Assembly (NCBI GenBank): GCA_016286445.1
Contig: JAEESS010000023.1
Location: 1 to 35,021 of the forward strand
DNA length: 35,021 bases
DNA from: Bacillota bacterium
Lineage (GTDB): Bacteria; Bacillota; Clostridia; Christensenellales; CAG-138
Direction: 5' to 3'
In this document: positions 1 through 8,271 of the stretch, piece by piece
Layout: the number at the start of each line of letters is the position of its first letter
How positions within the stretch are numbered: the stretch's first letter is position 1
Notes under the pieces: generated by a model
Told to the model about the DNA's origin: nothing
The model's input: the letters and a program-made list of their open reading frames with translations, nothing else
Database searches by the model: none
Translations under genes and position numbers: made by a program

Positions 1-1485
1 TTCCTCCATCGCCTTGAGGTCCTGCGGATCGACGATGATGATGTTCCTGTAGCCGTAGGAGGCGAGGATGTCCTCGATCTTGAGCTTTTCGGCGATCTCG
101 CCCTCGAGCGTGAAGCCGCTGCCGGGGTTGTCCTGGTGACCGGTCATGCCGGTGATCGAGTTGTCGAGCACGACGGGGATGACCTTGCCCTTGTTGTAGA
201 TGATCTCGGCGGCGCCGGTCATGCCGGAGTGGAAGAACGTGGAGTCGCCGACCACGCCGAAGACCTTCTTGTCGGTCTGACCGGACGCTTCGAACGCCTT
301 TGCCATGCCCATCGCGACCGTGAATCCGCCGCCCATGCAGACGCACGAATCCAGCGCGTTCAAAGGCGGCGCGAAGCCGAGCGTGTAGCAGCCGATGTCG
401 CCTGCCACGACGTAATTCTTGTGACGGCCGATCGTATAGAAGAAGCCGCGGTGCGGGCAGCCCGGGCAGAGTGCCGGCGGACGGGACACGGGCTTGACGC
501 CGACGTCGACCGTGACCGGCTTTTCGCCGAACAGGCGTTCGCGGAGCAGCTGCGGATTGAGCTCGTAGAGGTTGCCGATCAGCTCCTTGCCGACGCACGC
601 GATGCCCGCCGCCTTGATCTGCTCCTCCATGAACGGATCGAGCTCCTCGACGACGTAGAGCTTTTTGACCTTCTTTGCAAACGCCTTGATGAGGTCCATC
701 GGCAGCGGATTGGTGAGACCGAGCTTCAAAAACGACGTGCCCTCCGGGAACGCGTCCTTCGCGTATTCGTACGCGATCGAAGCGGTGACGACGCCGATCT
801 CATCCCCGTTGATCTCTTCCTTATTGAGCTTCGAAGTATTTGCGTATTCCTCGAGCGCCTTGAGGTTCTTTTCGACCTTCGCGTGGTTCTTGTACGCGTT
901 TGCCGGGCTCGAGACGTATTTCATATTGCGCTTGTAGGCGGGAACCTCGCGCTCCGTGCGCTCGCCGAACGTGACGAGGCTCTTGGAATGCGCGACGCGG
1001 GTCGTGATGCGGTACAGCACCGGCATGTCGAACTTCTCGGAGATCTCGTACGCCTCCTTGAGGAAATCGAGACATTCCTGCGAATCGGAGGGCTCCACCA
1101 TCGCCATCTTTGCCGCGCGGGCATAGTGCCGGTTGTCCTGCTCGTTCTGCGAGGAGTGCATGGACGGGTCGTCCGCCGAAACGATGACGAAGCCGCCGCA
1201 GACGCCGTTGTACGCCGCCGTAAAGATCGGGTCCGCCGCGACGTTCACGCCGACGTGCTTCATTGCCGAGAGAGAACGAACGCCCGCGATCGACGCGCCG
1301 TACGCGACCTCGACCGCGACCTTCTCGTTGGGCGCCCACTCGCAGTACAAAGCGTCTTTATACTGCGGGAGGTTTTCAAAGATTTCCGTGCTGGGCGTGC
1401 CCGGATACGCCGAGCAGACCCGAACGCCTGCTTCGTACGCGCCGCGCGCGATCGCTTCGTTGCCGGAAAGCAATACAGGATCCAT
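1..1485 (-). CDS. iorA: Indolepyruvate:ferredoxin oxidoreductase, alpha subunit (partial, 3' end off the window)
   Basis: This is a thiamine-diphosphate enzyme that oxidatively decarboxylates aryl pyruvates from aromatic amino acids to aryl-acetyl-CoA, passing electrons to ferredoxin. Reading the minus strand from ATG at 1485 gives MDPVLLSGNEAIARGAYEAG, the usual IorA start, then the pyrimidine-binding half (SAYPGTPSTEIFE). A CPGCPHRG motif follows near residue 330 and a TPP-binding half with GDIGCYTLG and VVGDSTFFHSGM. About 495 residues are visible of a family length near 580-600, so the C-terminal 4Fe-4S ferredoxin domain lies beyond position 1. An AGAAAGGCGGA ribosome site precedes the start. 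An iorB partner would be expected further left but is not in the window. The gene is separated from the upstream transporter by a terminator; no convincing -35/-10 pair was found, only AT-rich sequence around 1520-1545. Confidence 0.95.
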   Translation of the reverse strand, partial: MDPVLLSGNEAIARGAYEAGVRVCSAYPGTPSTEIFENLPQYKDALYCEWAPNEKVAVEVAYGASIAGVRSLSAMKHVGVNVAADPIFTAAYNGVCGGFVIVSADDPSMHSSQNEQDNRHYARAAKMAMVEPSDSQECLDFLKEAYEISEKFDMPVLYRITTRVAHSKSLVTFGERTEREVPAYKRNMKYVSSPANAYKNHAKVEKNLKALEEYANTSKLNKEEINGDEIGVVTASIAYEYAKDAFPEGTSFLKLGLTNPLPMDLIKAFAKKVKKLYVVEELDPFMEEQIKAAGIACVGKELIGNLYELNPQLLRERLFGEKPVTVDVGVKPVSRPPALCPGCPHRGFFYTIGRHKNYVVAGDIGCYTLGFAPPLNALDSCVCMGGGFTVAMGMAKAFEASGQTDKKVFGVVGDSTFFHSGMTGAAEIIYNKGKVIPVVLDNSITGMTGHQDNPGSGFTLEGEIAEKLKIEDILASYGYRNIIIVDPQDLKAMEE

Positions 1486-1542
1486 GTTTCATTCCGCCTT
1501 TCTGAATTTTTCCGTTGATACGGTTTGGTTATATGATATATG

Positions 1543-1567
1543 AAAAGGACAGCCGAAGCTGTCCTTT
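1543..1567 (-). terminator. Intrinsic terminator of the MFS gene with a UUCG tetraloop
   Basis: On the minus strand, a perfect 10-bp stem AAAGGACAGC/GCTGTCCTTT closes a C(UUCG)G tetraloop and is followed by a short T-rich run. It begins four bases after the stop of the transporter gene and separates it from iorA. Confidence 0.85.
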
Positions 1568-1571
1568 CTCA

Positions 1572-3443
1572 TCAATCATCGACGTCCAACGCCTCAAGCC
1601 CCTTCTTTCGGATCGGCTTGGCGTCGCCGTGCTTCACGAACAGCATCGTGAAGAACGCAAGTCCCGCCGCGATCGTCGCATAGGGGAACAGTGAGGTGAA
1701 GCCGAGCCGGTCCATAAACATGCCGGACAGGAACGGCGTGATCGCCTGCGCCGCCATGCTCGCGGCGTAATAGTAGCCGGTATACTTGCCGACGTTGCCG
1801 CCGCGGGAGAGTTCCACGACCATCGGGAAGGAGTTGACGTTGATCGTCGCCCAACCGATGCCCGCGAGCGCGAACATGACGTTCATCAGCATGGTCGGCG
1901 TGGTCGCGCGCATGAAGGATGCGCCGAGGAACGTGCCGGTGAGGATCACGACGCCGATCAGGATCGCTTTCTTTCTGCCGATCTTCGAGGAGAGCAGGCC
2001 GATCGGCAGATACGAGATGATCGCCGCCGCCTGCGCGATGATCAGCGTGAGGTTGTAGTCCTTGTCGAGCACACGACCCGCGTAAATCGAATACTTCGAG
2101 GTGACGGCATTATAGCCCATGTACCACAGCACGACCGACGCAAGAATCAGCAGCAGGGAGATCTTTTCGCCCTTTGAAAGCTTCTTGTCGCCGGACGCCG
2201 CGGTCTCGTCGTCGACGTCCTCGATGCCGAGCTCGCGGCTCGTTTTTTCCATGTCGCCTGCCCACTCCGGCTCCTTGACCGTCACCATGAAGACGACGAG
2301 CGCGATGAGCATGATGATGATGATCGCGCCGAAGAAGCCGATGTAGCTCATGAACGTGTTCTTGATCGCGCCGGTGTTGAAGAAGATCCCGAGACCCAGG
2401 ACCAGCGCGCACACGCCGCCCGCGCTGCCCATCAGGTTGATGATCGCGTTCGCCTTAGAGCGAAGCGGCTTGATCGTAACGTCCGGCATCAGCGCGACTG
2501 CGGGCGAGCGGAAGATCGACATGCCGATCAGCACAACGAGCAGCACCGCGATGAACGCGATCAGCACGCCCGGGTTTGCGATCGTGATGCTCCACACATA
2601 CGCCTGCCGCGCGGGAACGACGTAGTCGATGTAGTCGGGGTTGGTCTTGAACTTCACATTGCCGAACTCATCCTGCACATTGATCTGCGCAAGCTCGGCA
2701 AGGAACGCGTCTTCGGTCGGATATTTCTCGCTGAGCTTGAAGCTCACGCCGTCCGGCGTCTGCGGATCTCTGCCGCCCTTCAGAATGCTGTTGACGAACC
2801 AGCTGTCGGATTTCCCTTCGCCCTGATGCGCGTAGATCTCGCGGTACGCCTCTGTTGCCTTCGGGTTCGCCGCAAGACGCGCCGGCACGACGTAGGTCTG
2901 ATACGCTTCGTTGTCGAGGTAGATGCGCTCGCCGTTCTCATAATGCTTGACGCGGCCCTCGGCGTCCGTTTCCACGATCTTGGCGGGGATCTTCACGAAC
3001 GCGTCCTTGTCCGGATACTTTTCCTTCAGCGTGTAGATCTCGCCGTCCGCGGTGACCAGCTTTGTATCGCCGACCGTCTCATAGACATCTTCGAGCGACA
3101 TCGTGTTGATCTCGGTGACGTTTTTGATGTTCTTGTCGAGCTGCATGTAGTCGACCGCGGCGAGCGCGAAGAACGCGACGACCGCGATCAGCGTGCCGAC
3201 GAGCACATACGGCTTGCGGCGTCCCATTTTGCTTCTGCACTTGTCGGACAGTCCGCCGAACAGCGGCAGCAGGAACAGCGCAAGGATGTTGTCCAGCGCC
3301 ATGATGATGCCGGACAGCGTCTGCGTCATGCCGAATTTATCGGTCAGAATCTTCGGAATGATCGTGTCGTATGCCTGCCAGAAGGTGCAGATGAGGAAGA
3401 ATGCGAACCCGACGAGAATCGTGCGCTTGTAGTTCAGTTTCAT
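1572..3443 (-). CDS. MFS transporter (GPH/SLC45-like) with a large duplicated extracytoplasmic insert
   Basis: This is a predicted 623-residue major-facilitator secondary transporter, probably for a sugar or related solute with cation coupling. TM1 and TM2 span about residues 8-62. The cytoplasmic loop GGLSDKCRSKMGRRKP (63-78) is the MFS motif A region, and TM3 follows. About 185 hydrophilic residues (roughly 99-285) are then inserted before TM4, which topology places outside the cell. The insert contains two related segments, 137-190 and 234-280, each with an EKYPxxDAF motif and ending YVVPAR. The remaining helices and a second motif-A-like loop (SSKIGRKK) follow. I chose ATG 3443 over ATG 3470 because the consensus promoter at 3485-3513 would put the RNA start only a few bases before 3470; GGGGGC precedes 3443. 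The MFS call is firm, the substrate unknown. Confidence 0.88.
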   Translation of the reverse strand: MKLNYKRTILVGFAFFLICTFWQAYDTIIPKILTDKFGMTQTLSGIIMALDNILALFLLPLFGGLSDKCRSKMGRRKPYVLVGTLIAVVAFFALAAVDYMQLDKNIKNVTEINTMSLEDVYETVGDTKLVTADGEIYTLKEKYPDKDAFVKIPAKIVETDAEGRVKHYENGERIYLDNEAYQTYVVPARLAANPKATEAYREIYAHQGEGKSDSWFVNSILKGGRDPQTPDGVSFKLSEKYPTEDAFLAELAQINVQDEFGNVKFKTNPDYIDYVVPARQAYVWSITIANPGVLIAFIAVLLVVLIGMSIFRSPAVALMPDVTIKPLRSKANAIINLMGSAGGVCALVLGLGIFFNTGAIKNTFMSYIGFFGAIIIIMLIALVVFMVTVKEPEWAGDMEKTSRELGIEDVDDETAASGDKKLSKGEKISLLLILASVVLWYMGYNAVTSKYSIYAGRVLDKDYNLTLIIAQAAAIISYLPIGLLSSKIGRKKAILIGVVILTGTFLGASFMRATTPTMLMNVMFALAGIGWATINVNSFPMVVELSRGGNVGKYTGYYYAASMAAQAITPFLSGMFMDRLGFTSLFPYATIAAGLAFFTMLFVKHGDAKPIRKKGLEALDVDD

Positions 3444-3480
3444 ATTTGCCCCCGATCGACCGAAAGTCATATTTTTACCT

Positions 3481-3508
3481 TTTCATTATAGCGGAAATGC
3501 GTTATAAT
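3481..3508 (+). promoter_or_regulatory. Probable promoter of the glycerophosphodiesterase gene
   Basis: TATAAT at 3503-3508 is a consensus -10; a weaker TTTCAT lies 16 bases upstream at 3481-3486. It would give a leader of about 45 bases to ATG 3561. It lies almost wholly within the opposing promoter for the transporter. Confidence 0.5.
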
Positions 3509-3513
3509 CTCAA
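3485..3513 (-). promoter_or_regulatory. Sigma-A promoter of the MFS gene
   Basis: On the minus strand, TTGAGA (3508-3513) and TATAAT (3485-3490) are separated by exactly 17 bases. The predicted start near 3478 leaves ATG 3443 as the first usable codon. The site overlaps the opposing promoter of the phosphodiesterase gene. Confidence 0.75.
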
Positions 3514-3560
3514 TAGGCTATGATCTTATATTATCATCTTTTTCGCAAAGGAGAATGAAA

Positions 3561-4397
3561 ATGGGCTTTTTGATCGCGGGGATCGTACTGTCGGTGCTGT
3601 TTGTCGTCTATCTGTTTCTGGTGATGCCGCAAAGAGCGGACAAAGCGAAGTTCGCGCCGTTTCAGGGCTTGATGGCGGCGCACCGGGGACTGTATGAAAA
3701 GGACCAGAGCGTGCCGGAAAATTCGCTCGAAGCTTTCCGCCGTGCGGCGGAAAACGGGTACGGCGTGGAGCTCGACGTGCAGCTTTCTAAGGACGGCGCG
3801 GTCGTCGTCTTCCATGACGATACCGTCGACCGCATGACGACCGAAAAAGGACGTGTGGACAGCTTTACGCTTGAAGAACTGCAGGCGATGCCCCTTAAGG
3901 GCACAGCGCACCGCATGCCGCTGTTTACCGACGTGATGGCGGTGCTCGACGGCAAGTCCCCCACGATCGTGGAATTGAAGTCCACGCCGAATTATCATGA
4001 GCTCTGCGAAAAGACGCTTGCGATCCTCAGAACGCTGAAAGGTCCGTACTGCGTCGAAAGCTTCGACCCGCGCATCGTGCGCTGGTTCTATAAAAACGCG
4101 CCGGACCTCGTGCGCGGGCAGCTCACCGAGGCGTATTCCTACTGGCGCAAAGAGGGACATCTGCCCGTTTGGCGCTGTCTTCTGATGCACACGCTGTTCA
4201 TCAACTTTTTGACGCATCCGCAGTTTATCGCGTTCGGCAGAGGTCACCGTCCGCTGTGCATGCTCCTCGGCAGGCGGCTCGGCGCAAAGACGGTCTTTTG
4301 GACCGAGCGCCCGGATTCCGATCACGAAACGCTCGCCAAGCGTTACGACTGCCGCATCTTTGAGCACTGCCGCCCGGAAACGCACTATCGGGCGTGA
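3561..4397 (+). CDS. Membrane-anchored glycerophosphodiester phosphodiesterase
   Basis: This predicted enzyme hydrolyses glycerophosphodiesters to glycerol-3-phosphate and an alcohol. The 278-residue product starts with one hydrophobic helix (about 2-22), then a GDPD TIM barrel. Catalytic signatures are visible: HRG at 41-43, the PENSLEAF segment, E70 and D72 (VELDV), the second catalytic histidine in FHDD (H85-D86), and E138/K140 in VELKS. I chose ATG 3561 because AAAGGAG at 3547-3553 is seven bases upstream, whereas the in-frame ATG at 3555 is one base from it. The N-terminal helix suggests an active site on the outer face or membrane-tethered, in lipid or teichoic-acid turnover. It has its own promoter and terminator. 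Confidence 0.92.
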   Translation: MGFLIAGIVLSVLFVVYLFLVMPQRADKAKFAPFQGLMAAHRGLYEKDQSVPENSLEAFRRAAENGYGVELDVQLSKDGAVVVFHDDTVDRMTTEKGRVDSFTLEELQAMPLKGTAHRMPLFTDVMAVLDGKSPTIVELKSTPNYHELCEKTLAILRTLKGPYCVESFDPRIVRWFYKNAPDLVRGQLTEAYSYWRKEGHLPVWRCLLMHTLFINFLTHPQFIAFGRGHRPLCMLLGRRLGAKTVFWTERPDSDHETLAKRYDCRIFEHCRPETHYRA

Positions 4398-4415
4398 CCT
4401 TTTCATGGTCTTCGG

Positions 4416-4444
4416 CGCTTTTTCCGCGAGGGAAAGGCGTTTTT
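4416..4444 (+). terminator. Intrinsic terminator after the GDPD gene
   Basis: The stem CGCTTTTTCC/GGGAAAGGCG has 10 pairs including two G-T wobbles, a GCGA loop, and a run of five T at 4440-4444. It starts 18 bases after the stop codon. Confidence 0.7.
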
Positions 4445-4503
4445 CGTTCGGCGCCGCGCAGGCGAAAAGCCCGCATTTTCACAGGATTCTTTCTCATGCC
4501 GTC

Positions 4504-4532
4504 TTGACCGACCGGTGCATCCTTGATACAAT
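4504..4532 (+). promoter_or_regulatory. Promoter of the PP2C phosphatase gene
   Basis: TTGACC (4504-4509) and TACAAT (4527-4532) are 17 bases apart. The predicted RNA start near 4539 lies downstream of the in-frame TTG at 4523, so translation must begin at ATG 4565. Confidence 0.75.
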
Positions 4533-4564
4533 TATTTATTATAACAGAACCCGCGGAGGTTATT

Positions 4565-5992
4565 ATGCACCTTGCCCCTGCCGCCGCTTCGTCGGCAACC
4601 TTATCACAGTTTTTCACCAACATGATCGGTACGCTTGCCGTCATTCTCGTGATCGCCGCGTTCATCGGCGGCAGCGAGATCCTGACCAAGTTTTTCGGTT
4701 CAAAGACGAACTGGAAGTATTCGTTGTTTGCCGGTCTTTTGGGCGGCATCTTCGGCATCTACGGAACGATGTCCGGGTTGGAGCTGAAGGGCGCGATCAT
4801 TTCGGTGCGCGACATCGGTCCGATGCTTGCGGGCTTCACCGGCGGACCGCTCGGCGGTCTGATCGCAGGCGTGATCGCCGGCGTGCACCGGTTCCTGGTC
4901 GGTTCAAAGGCGTCCGAGACCGCCGTGCTCGTCACCTATGCCTGCATCATCGCAACGGTATGTATCGGCGTCATGTGCGGCATTCTGTCCCGGAAATTCC
5001 GTGAAAAGCTGAAAAAGCCCTGGTGGGCGCTGCTGACCGGCGTCTTAATGGAGATCTTTCATCTTTCGCTCGTTTTTCTCATCGTCCGGACGCCCGAGAA
5101 TCCCCATGCGGGGCTCGACATCGTCAAGGCGATCGCCCTGCCCTTCATCCTTGTCAACGCCGTCGGCTTTACGCTGATGATCACCATGATCAATTATATC
5201 GAACGTCAGCGGGAGATCACGCTCGAACGCTCGCGTCTCAAGACGGAGCTGGAGGTCGCGACCGTCATCCAGCGTTCCCTGCTGCCGCCCGTCACGGAAA
5301 CCTATCCCGGCAGGAAAGAATTGGCGATCGCCGCTTCCATGGACCCGGCAAAGGAGGTCGGCGGCGATTTCTACGACGTGTTCTTCGTGGACAAGGACCG
5401 CCTCGCCTTCGTTGTCGCGGACGTTTCCGGCAAGGGCATCCCCGCCGCGCTCTTTATGGCGACCTCCAAAACCACCATTCAGAACTGCGTGCGCGACTAT
5501 CCCACGCTTTCCGAAGCGATCACCGTCGCAAACGACAGCCTTTGCAGCAACAACACGGCACAGATGTTCGTGACCGCGTGGATCGGCGTGCTTGATCTTT
5601 CGACCGGCGCGCTGACGTTTGTCTGCGCGGGGCACAACCCGCCCGTGCTGATCTCGGACGGAACGCCGGAATACATCAAGCGCCGCAGCGGTCTTGTGCT
5701 TGCCGGTATGGAAGGTGTGCCGTATCGGGAACAGACCTTAACGCTCAAGAAGGGCGACCGGCTGTTCCTCTATACCGACGGCGTAACCGAAGCCGAAAAC
5801 AAAGCGCATGAACTGTTCGGCGAAGAACGGCTGCTGACCTGTCTGCAGGCTGTCTGCGATAAGAAGCCGGACGAGATCCTTGCCGACGTCAAGGCAGCCA
5901 TCGACGCGCACGCAAACGGCGCGGATCAGTTTGACGATATCACCATGCTCTGCCTGCGCTATCTCGGCAGGGAACAGGTGCAGCAGAGCTGA
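4565..5992 (+). CDS. 5TM (LytS/YhcK-type) sensor fused to a SpoIIE-family PP2C serine phosphatase
   Basis: This 475-residue membrane protein combines a multi-helix 5TM-5TMR_LYT-like sensor (about 20-210, with conserved GLELKGAIISVRDIGPMLAG and GGPLGGLIAGVIAG) with a cytoplasmic PP2C domain. A short linker helix (YIERQREITLERSRLKTELEV) joins them. Phosphatase motifs are clear: the QRSLLP entry, EVGGDFYD (264-271), VADVSGKG (284-291), LYTDGVTEA (402-410) and FDDIT (456-460), supplying the metal-binding aspartates. Family members dephosphorylate STAS anti-anti-sigma proteins, so it likely feeds a partner-switching sigma-factor or morphogenesis pathway, but no anti-sigma or STAS gene is in the window. 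The start is ATG 4565 after GCGGAGG, with the promoter placement excluding the upstream TTG. It appears monocistronic. Confidence 0.92.
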   Translation: MHLAPAAASSATLSQFFTNMIGTLAVILVIAAFIGGSEILTKFFGSKTNWKYSLFAGLLGGIFGIYGTMSGLELKGAIISVRDIGPMLAGFTGGPLGGLIAGVIAGVHRFLVGSKASETAVLVTYACIIATVCIGVMCGILSRKFREKLKKPWWALLTGVLMEIFHLSLVFLIVRTPENPHAGLDIVKAIALPFILVNAVGFTLMITMINYIERQREITLERSRLKTELEVATVIQRSLLPPVTETYPGRKELAIAASMDPAKEVGGDFYDVFFVDKDRLAFVVADVSGKGIPAALFMATSKTTIQNCVRDYPTLSEAITVANDSLCSNNTAQMFVTAWIGVLDLSTGALTFVCAGHNPPVLISDGTPEYIKRRSGLVLAGMEGVPYREQTLTLKKGDRLFLYTDGVTEAENKAHELFGEERLLTCLQAVCDKKPDEILADVKAAIDAHANGADQFDDITMLCLRYLGREQVQQS

Positions 5993-6078
5993 TCGCCGTT
6001 TTCGGCAGTGCAGGATGCTGCTTGATGTGCGGCACGCAGTCGGTCTGATGCCGATCGTCAGGAAACACGGAAAAACAG

Positions 6079-6103
6079 GAGCGACCGGGTCTGCCGGTCG
6101 CTC
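6079..6103 (-). terminator. Convergent terminator between the phosphatase and the anchored secreted protein
   Basis: The perfect 10-bp stem GAGCGACCGG/CCGGTCGCTC has a five-base loop. On the minus strand it is followed by CTGTTTTT, fitting termination of the 6122-7690 gene; on the plus strand the tail is only GTTTGC. It may stop transcription from both sides. Confidence 0.75.
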
Positions 6104-6121
6104 GTTTGCGCATAAGAGGAT

Positions 6122-7690
6122 TCAGTTTTCGGGACGCGGCTTCACATGCAGATCGCCGTCCCAGTCGCGGTAGTAGGGAATGAACGGCTTGCCCGTGACG
6201 CTGTTGATATAGACCGCGTCCGCGACCCAGCCGGTCATGGGACCTTCCATAAACAGCTTTTCGTTCGCAAAATGCCGGATCTCCTTCAGCACGCCGTTGC
6301 GGAACTCGCACTCGTACCAGGTGCCATCCATAAGCTCAATGTCCATCGTGCAGACGACGTCGTCCGCGACCGCGTTGACGCTGACCCGCTTCAAGCCCTT
6401 ACCGTGCGTGTTCGTTTCATCCGGACCGTAGACGCCGAGCGCGCAGATGAAATCCTGCGCAATGATCGTCGTCGCGTCCTCGTACTCCTTCTCGCCCCAT
6501 CTTTCATACGGAATATCCTGAAGGCTCTTGCAGGGAATGGTGCCGGTAAACGAGATCACGTCGCGCGAATACGCCGAAACGATTATCGCGAACCCGTCGC
6601 CCTTAAGCTCCCAGCAGTCCTCGCGTACGCCGCTCTCGTCGCGGTAGAATGTCCATTGGATGTTTCCAACATGGAGCTGCTCGCCGGAAAGATCCTGATA
6701 GAGCGTGCAAAGCATGTCTTCGATCTTCATGACATCCGCCATTTTGCTTTCGTCCAATTCCGGCGGTTTCGCCTCGACGAAATGCTGCGGATATGCCTTT
6801 TCCGAAAAGCTGATCTGCAGGTCCGCAAGGAAGTACTCGCTTTCGAGCATCGCATCCTGGCTTGGGAAGACCGCAACCTGCCACAGCTTATCGCCGATGT
6901 ACGCAAAGGTCAGACAGACGTCCGTGTCGGTCTTATACCCATAGATGATCTCGCTTGCGTATTCAAACTGCATTCCGGACAGCGTCTGGACCGGCTTCGC
7001 GTGGTATCCGAGCTGTTCCGCAAGCGCAATATTCTCCTTCTCACGGTCGACCCACTTGCCCTCCGGATAGGTCAGAAGATCCGCGCAGATCAGCGAATAA
7101 TCCGATGCGCGCAACGCCAGGATGTACACGCCGGCGGGATCGCGCACATACAGGAATGCGTCGCGATCACCCGAAGCGTCGGTATAGAGCTCCGTATACG
7201 CATGGTCCGTTTCATACCCGGTCAATTCCTCATAGGATTGTCCGAACAGGATCTGCGTCAGCCGTTCCGCCTCTTCACAAACTGCCGCTCTCTGCTCTTC
7301 GGTCGGATCGCTCGCGGTCCACAGGAACCGGTTATCCGCGATCCAGACGTCGGAACGGATCGGGATCACGCGCTCTCTGCGCCTCTGCACGTCTTCGGTG
7401 ATCCATTTGATCTGGTCCGCTGAGAGCTTTGCTCCCTGCGCTGCAGGCGAAGGCGTCGGTTCCGGCCTGTTTGCATCCGCAACGGATCCGTTTTCCGGGT
7501 CATGTTCCGCTTCGTTTTCGTTTGTCTGCATCTTTGCTTCCGTCTTTGCGTCGGCGACGGTCGCGAATGTGCTGCCGTTTTCGGACAGCTTGATCACGCC
7601 GCCGAGCATGAGCCCGGAAAGAATGCCAAGGCACAGAATGCCGGAAAGCGCGATCATCAGAATTGTGTGTTTTTTGAAGAATGTTTTCAT
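6122..7690 (-). CDS. Membrane-anchored secreted protein of unknown function, linked to the two-component system
   Basis: I do not recognise the family. The 522-residue product begins with a basic N terminus and one hydrophobic helix (about 8-33, no lipobox cysteine). A low-complexity Asn/Glu/Pro-rich linker (about 45-85) follows, then a long acidic, aromatic-rich extracytoplasmic region without obvious catalytic motifs. Start ATG 7690 follows AGAAAGGAGG; longer frames reaching back to 7888 read through promoter and repeat sequence and are not used. Upstream are four tandem 11-bp boxes and a -10 spaced exactly as at the response-regulator gene, so I infer control by that regulator. It lies downstream of the kinase gene but behind its own promoter. 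A role in sensing or envelope maintenance is only inference. Confidence 0.8.
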   Translation of the reverse strand: MKTFFKKHTILMIALSGILCLGILSGLMLGGVIKLSENGSTFATVADAKTEAKMQTNENEAEHDPENGSVADANRPEPTPSPAAQGAKLSADQIKWITEDVQRRRERVIPIRSDVWIADNRFLWTASDPTEEQRAAVCEEAERLTQILFGQSYEELTGYETDHAYTELYTDASGDRDAFLYVRDPAGVYILALRASDYSLICADLLTYPEGKWVDREKENIALAEQLGYHAKPVQTLSGMQFEYASEIIYGYKTDTDVCLTFAYIGDKLWQVAVFPSQDAMLESEYFLADLQISFSEKAYPQHFVEAKPPELDESKMADVMKIEDMLCTLYQDLSGEQLHVGNIQWTFYRDESGVREDCWELKGDGFAIIVSAYSRDVISFTGTIPCKSLQDIPYERWGEKEYEDATTIIAQDFICALGVYGPDETNTHGKGLKRVSVNAVADDVVCTMDIELMDGTWYECEFRNGVLKEIRHFANEKLFMEGPMTGWVADAVYINSVTGKPFIPYYRDWDGDLHVKPRPEN

Positions 7691-7716
7691 GGCGTTTGCC
7701 TCCTTTCTACGACGCC

Positions 7717-7772
7717 ATCGTAGCACGGAACTTGTAACAGAGTCTTCACAGAGTTGTATCGGAGTTGTAAAA
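7717..7772 (-). promoter_or_regulatory. Operator A: four tandem 11-bp boxes plus -10
   Basis: Read on the plus strand, four contiguous 11-mers are GAGTTGTAAAA (7762-7772), GAGTTGTATCG (7751-7761), GAGTCTTCACA (7740-7750) and AACTTGTAACA (7729-7739). Six bases further is a minus-strand -10 TACGAT (7717-7722). No TTGACA-like -35 is present, so an activator at the -35 position is likely. OmpR/PhoB-family regulators characteristically bind 11-bp direct repeats. Confidence 0.7.
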
Positions 7773-7793
7773 TCGTCGAAGCCTGCTCGGCTT

Positions 7794-7966
7794 TTCTTGC
7801 CTCCCCTGTGTAAGGGGAGGTGGGTGAACGCAGTGAACCCGGAAGGGTTGTTCACGCGGCTTTGCCGCAATTCACGTCCGTTGGACAATCCTTCACGAAA
7901 TCCGATTCATTGACAACCCTCCCGGCTCGTTCCTCGCCACCCTCCCTTACACAGGGAGGGCAAGAA
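7794..7966. repeat. MITE-like palindromic repeat, copy A (short form)
   Basis: The element is bounded by near-perfect inverted termini: left TTCTTGCCTCCCCTGTGTAA, right TTACACAGGGAGGGCAAGAA. Its interior carries GGTTGTTCACGCGGCTTTGC and CAATTCA-separated mini-palindromes. It has the same length (about 172 bp) and layout as copy C at 10747-10918. It has no coding capacity. Confidence 0.85.
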
Positions 7967-8176
7967 TGCGCGCGAATCCCATAGGGGGAAGGCTTTTGGA
8001 TGTGCGCGTTCAGAGGCTTCCCCCCAGGGGGAAGCTGTCACCGTCAGGTGACTGATGAGGGGGTATTCTCCGCAAGGAGAATCTTCCTGAACGTGCCCGC
8101 AGGGCACATTTCACATCCCGCAGGGATATATCGCCCGTGCGAAGCACGGATATCACTTGTCGCAAAGCGGCAAATA
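7967..8176. repeat. Palindromic repeat cluster: GGCTTCCCC/GGGGAAGC unit and ATATCAC modules
   Basis: After MITE copy A comes a hairpin unit at about 8010-8066 (GAGGCTTCCCCC...GGGGGAAGCTG, a stem GTCACC/GGTGAC, then TGATGAGGGGGT). This is the same family as 11352-11402 and 24173-24229. From about 8091 short palindromes (for example GTGCCCGCAGGGCAC, CCGTGCGAAGCACGG) alternate with ATATCAC-like 7-mers. No gene is supported in 7691-8176; short open frames here run through repeats. Confidence 0.75.
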
Positions 8177-8268
8177 TCACTGCGCCTCCGGCGCTCCGAA
8201 CCGGACCGTCGCCGTCGTGCCCTTGCCGGGTTCGGAGGTAAACCGCAGCGTCGCGCCGTGCAGCGCGG
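8177..8268 (-). pseudogene. Duplicated remnant of the histidine-kinase C terminus
   Basis: On the minus strand this 92-base piece encodes ALHGATLRFTSEPGKG, then TTATVRFGAPEAQ and a stop. It matches the G2-box end of the intact kinase next door (ALHGAALRFTSEPGEG, then TTATVRF). Bases 8205-8268 match 8306-8369 at 61 of 64 positions. The fragment has no start and is flanked on both sides by ATATCAC repeats (8174-8180 and 8269-8275), which supply the TGA stop both here and in the intact kinase. Confidence 0.8.
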
Positions 8269-8271
8269 ATA

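Noticed and set aside
136-1518. Long plus-strand open frame of 460 codons
   Set aside because: It is antisense to iorA, whose minus-strand translation has unmistakable family motifs; the plus-strand product is Arg/Asp/Val-rich with no motif.
4523-4564. Upstream TTG start for the PP2C phosphatase
   Set aside because: It overlaps the -10 of a good promoter and has no ribosome site; ATG 4565 has GCGGAGG.
7794-7966. Possible structured regulatory RNA or riboswitch upstream of a gene
   Set aside because: It lies upstream of the operator, outside the predicted transcript of the 7690 gene, and recurs as a mobile-type repeat elsewhere.
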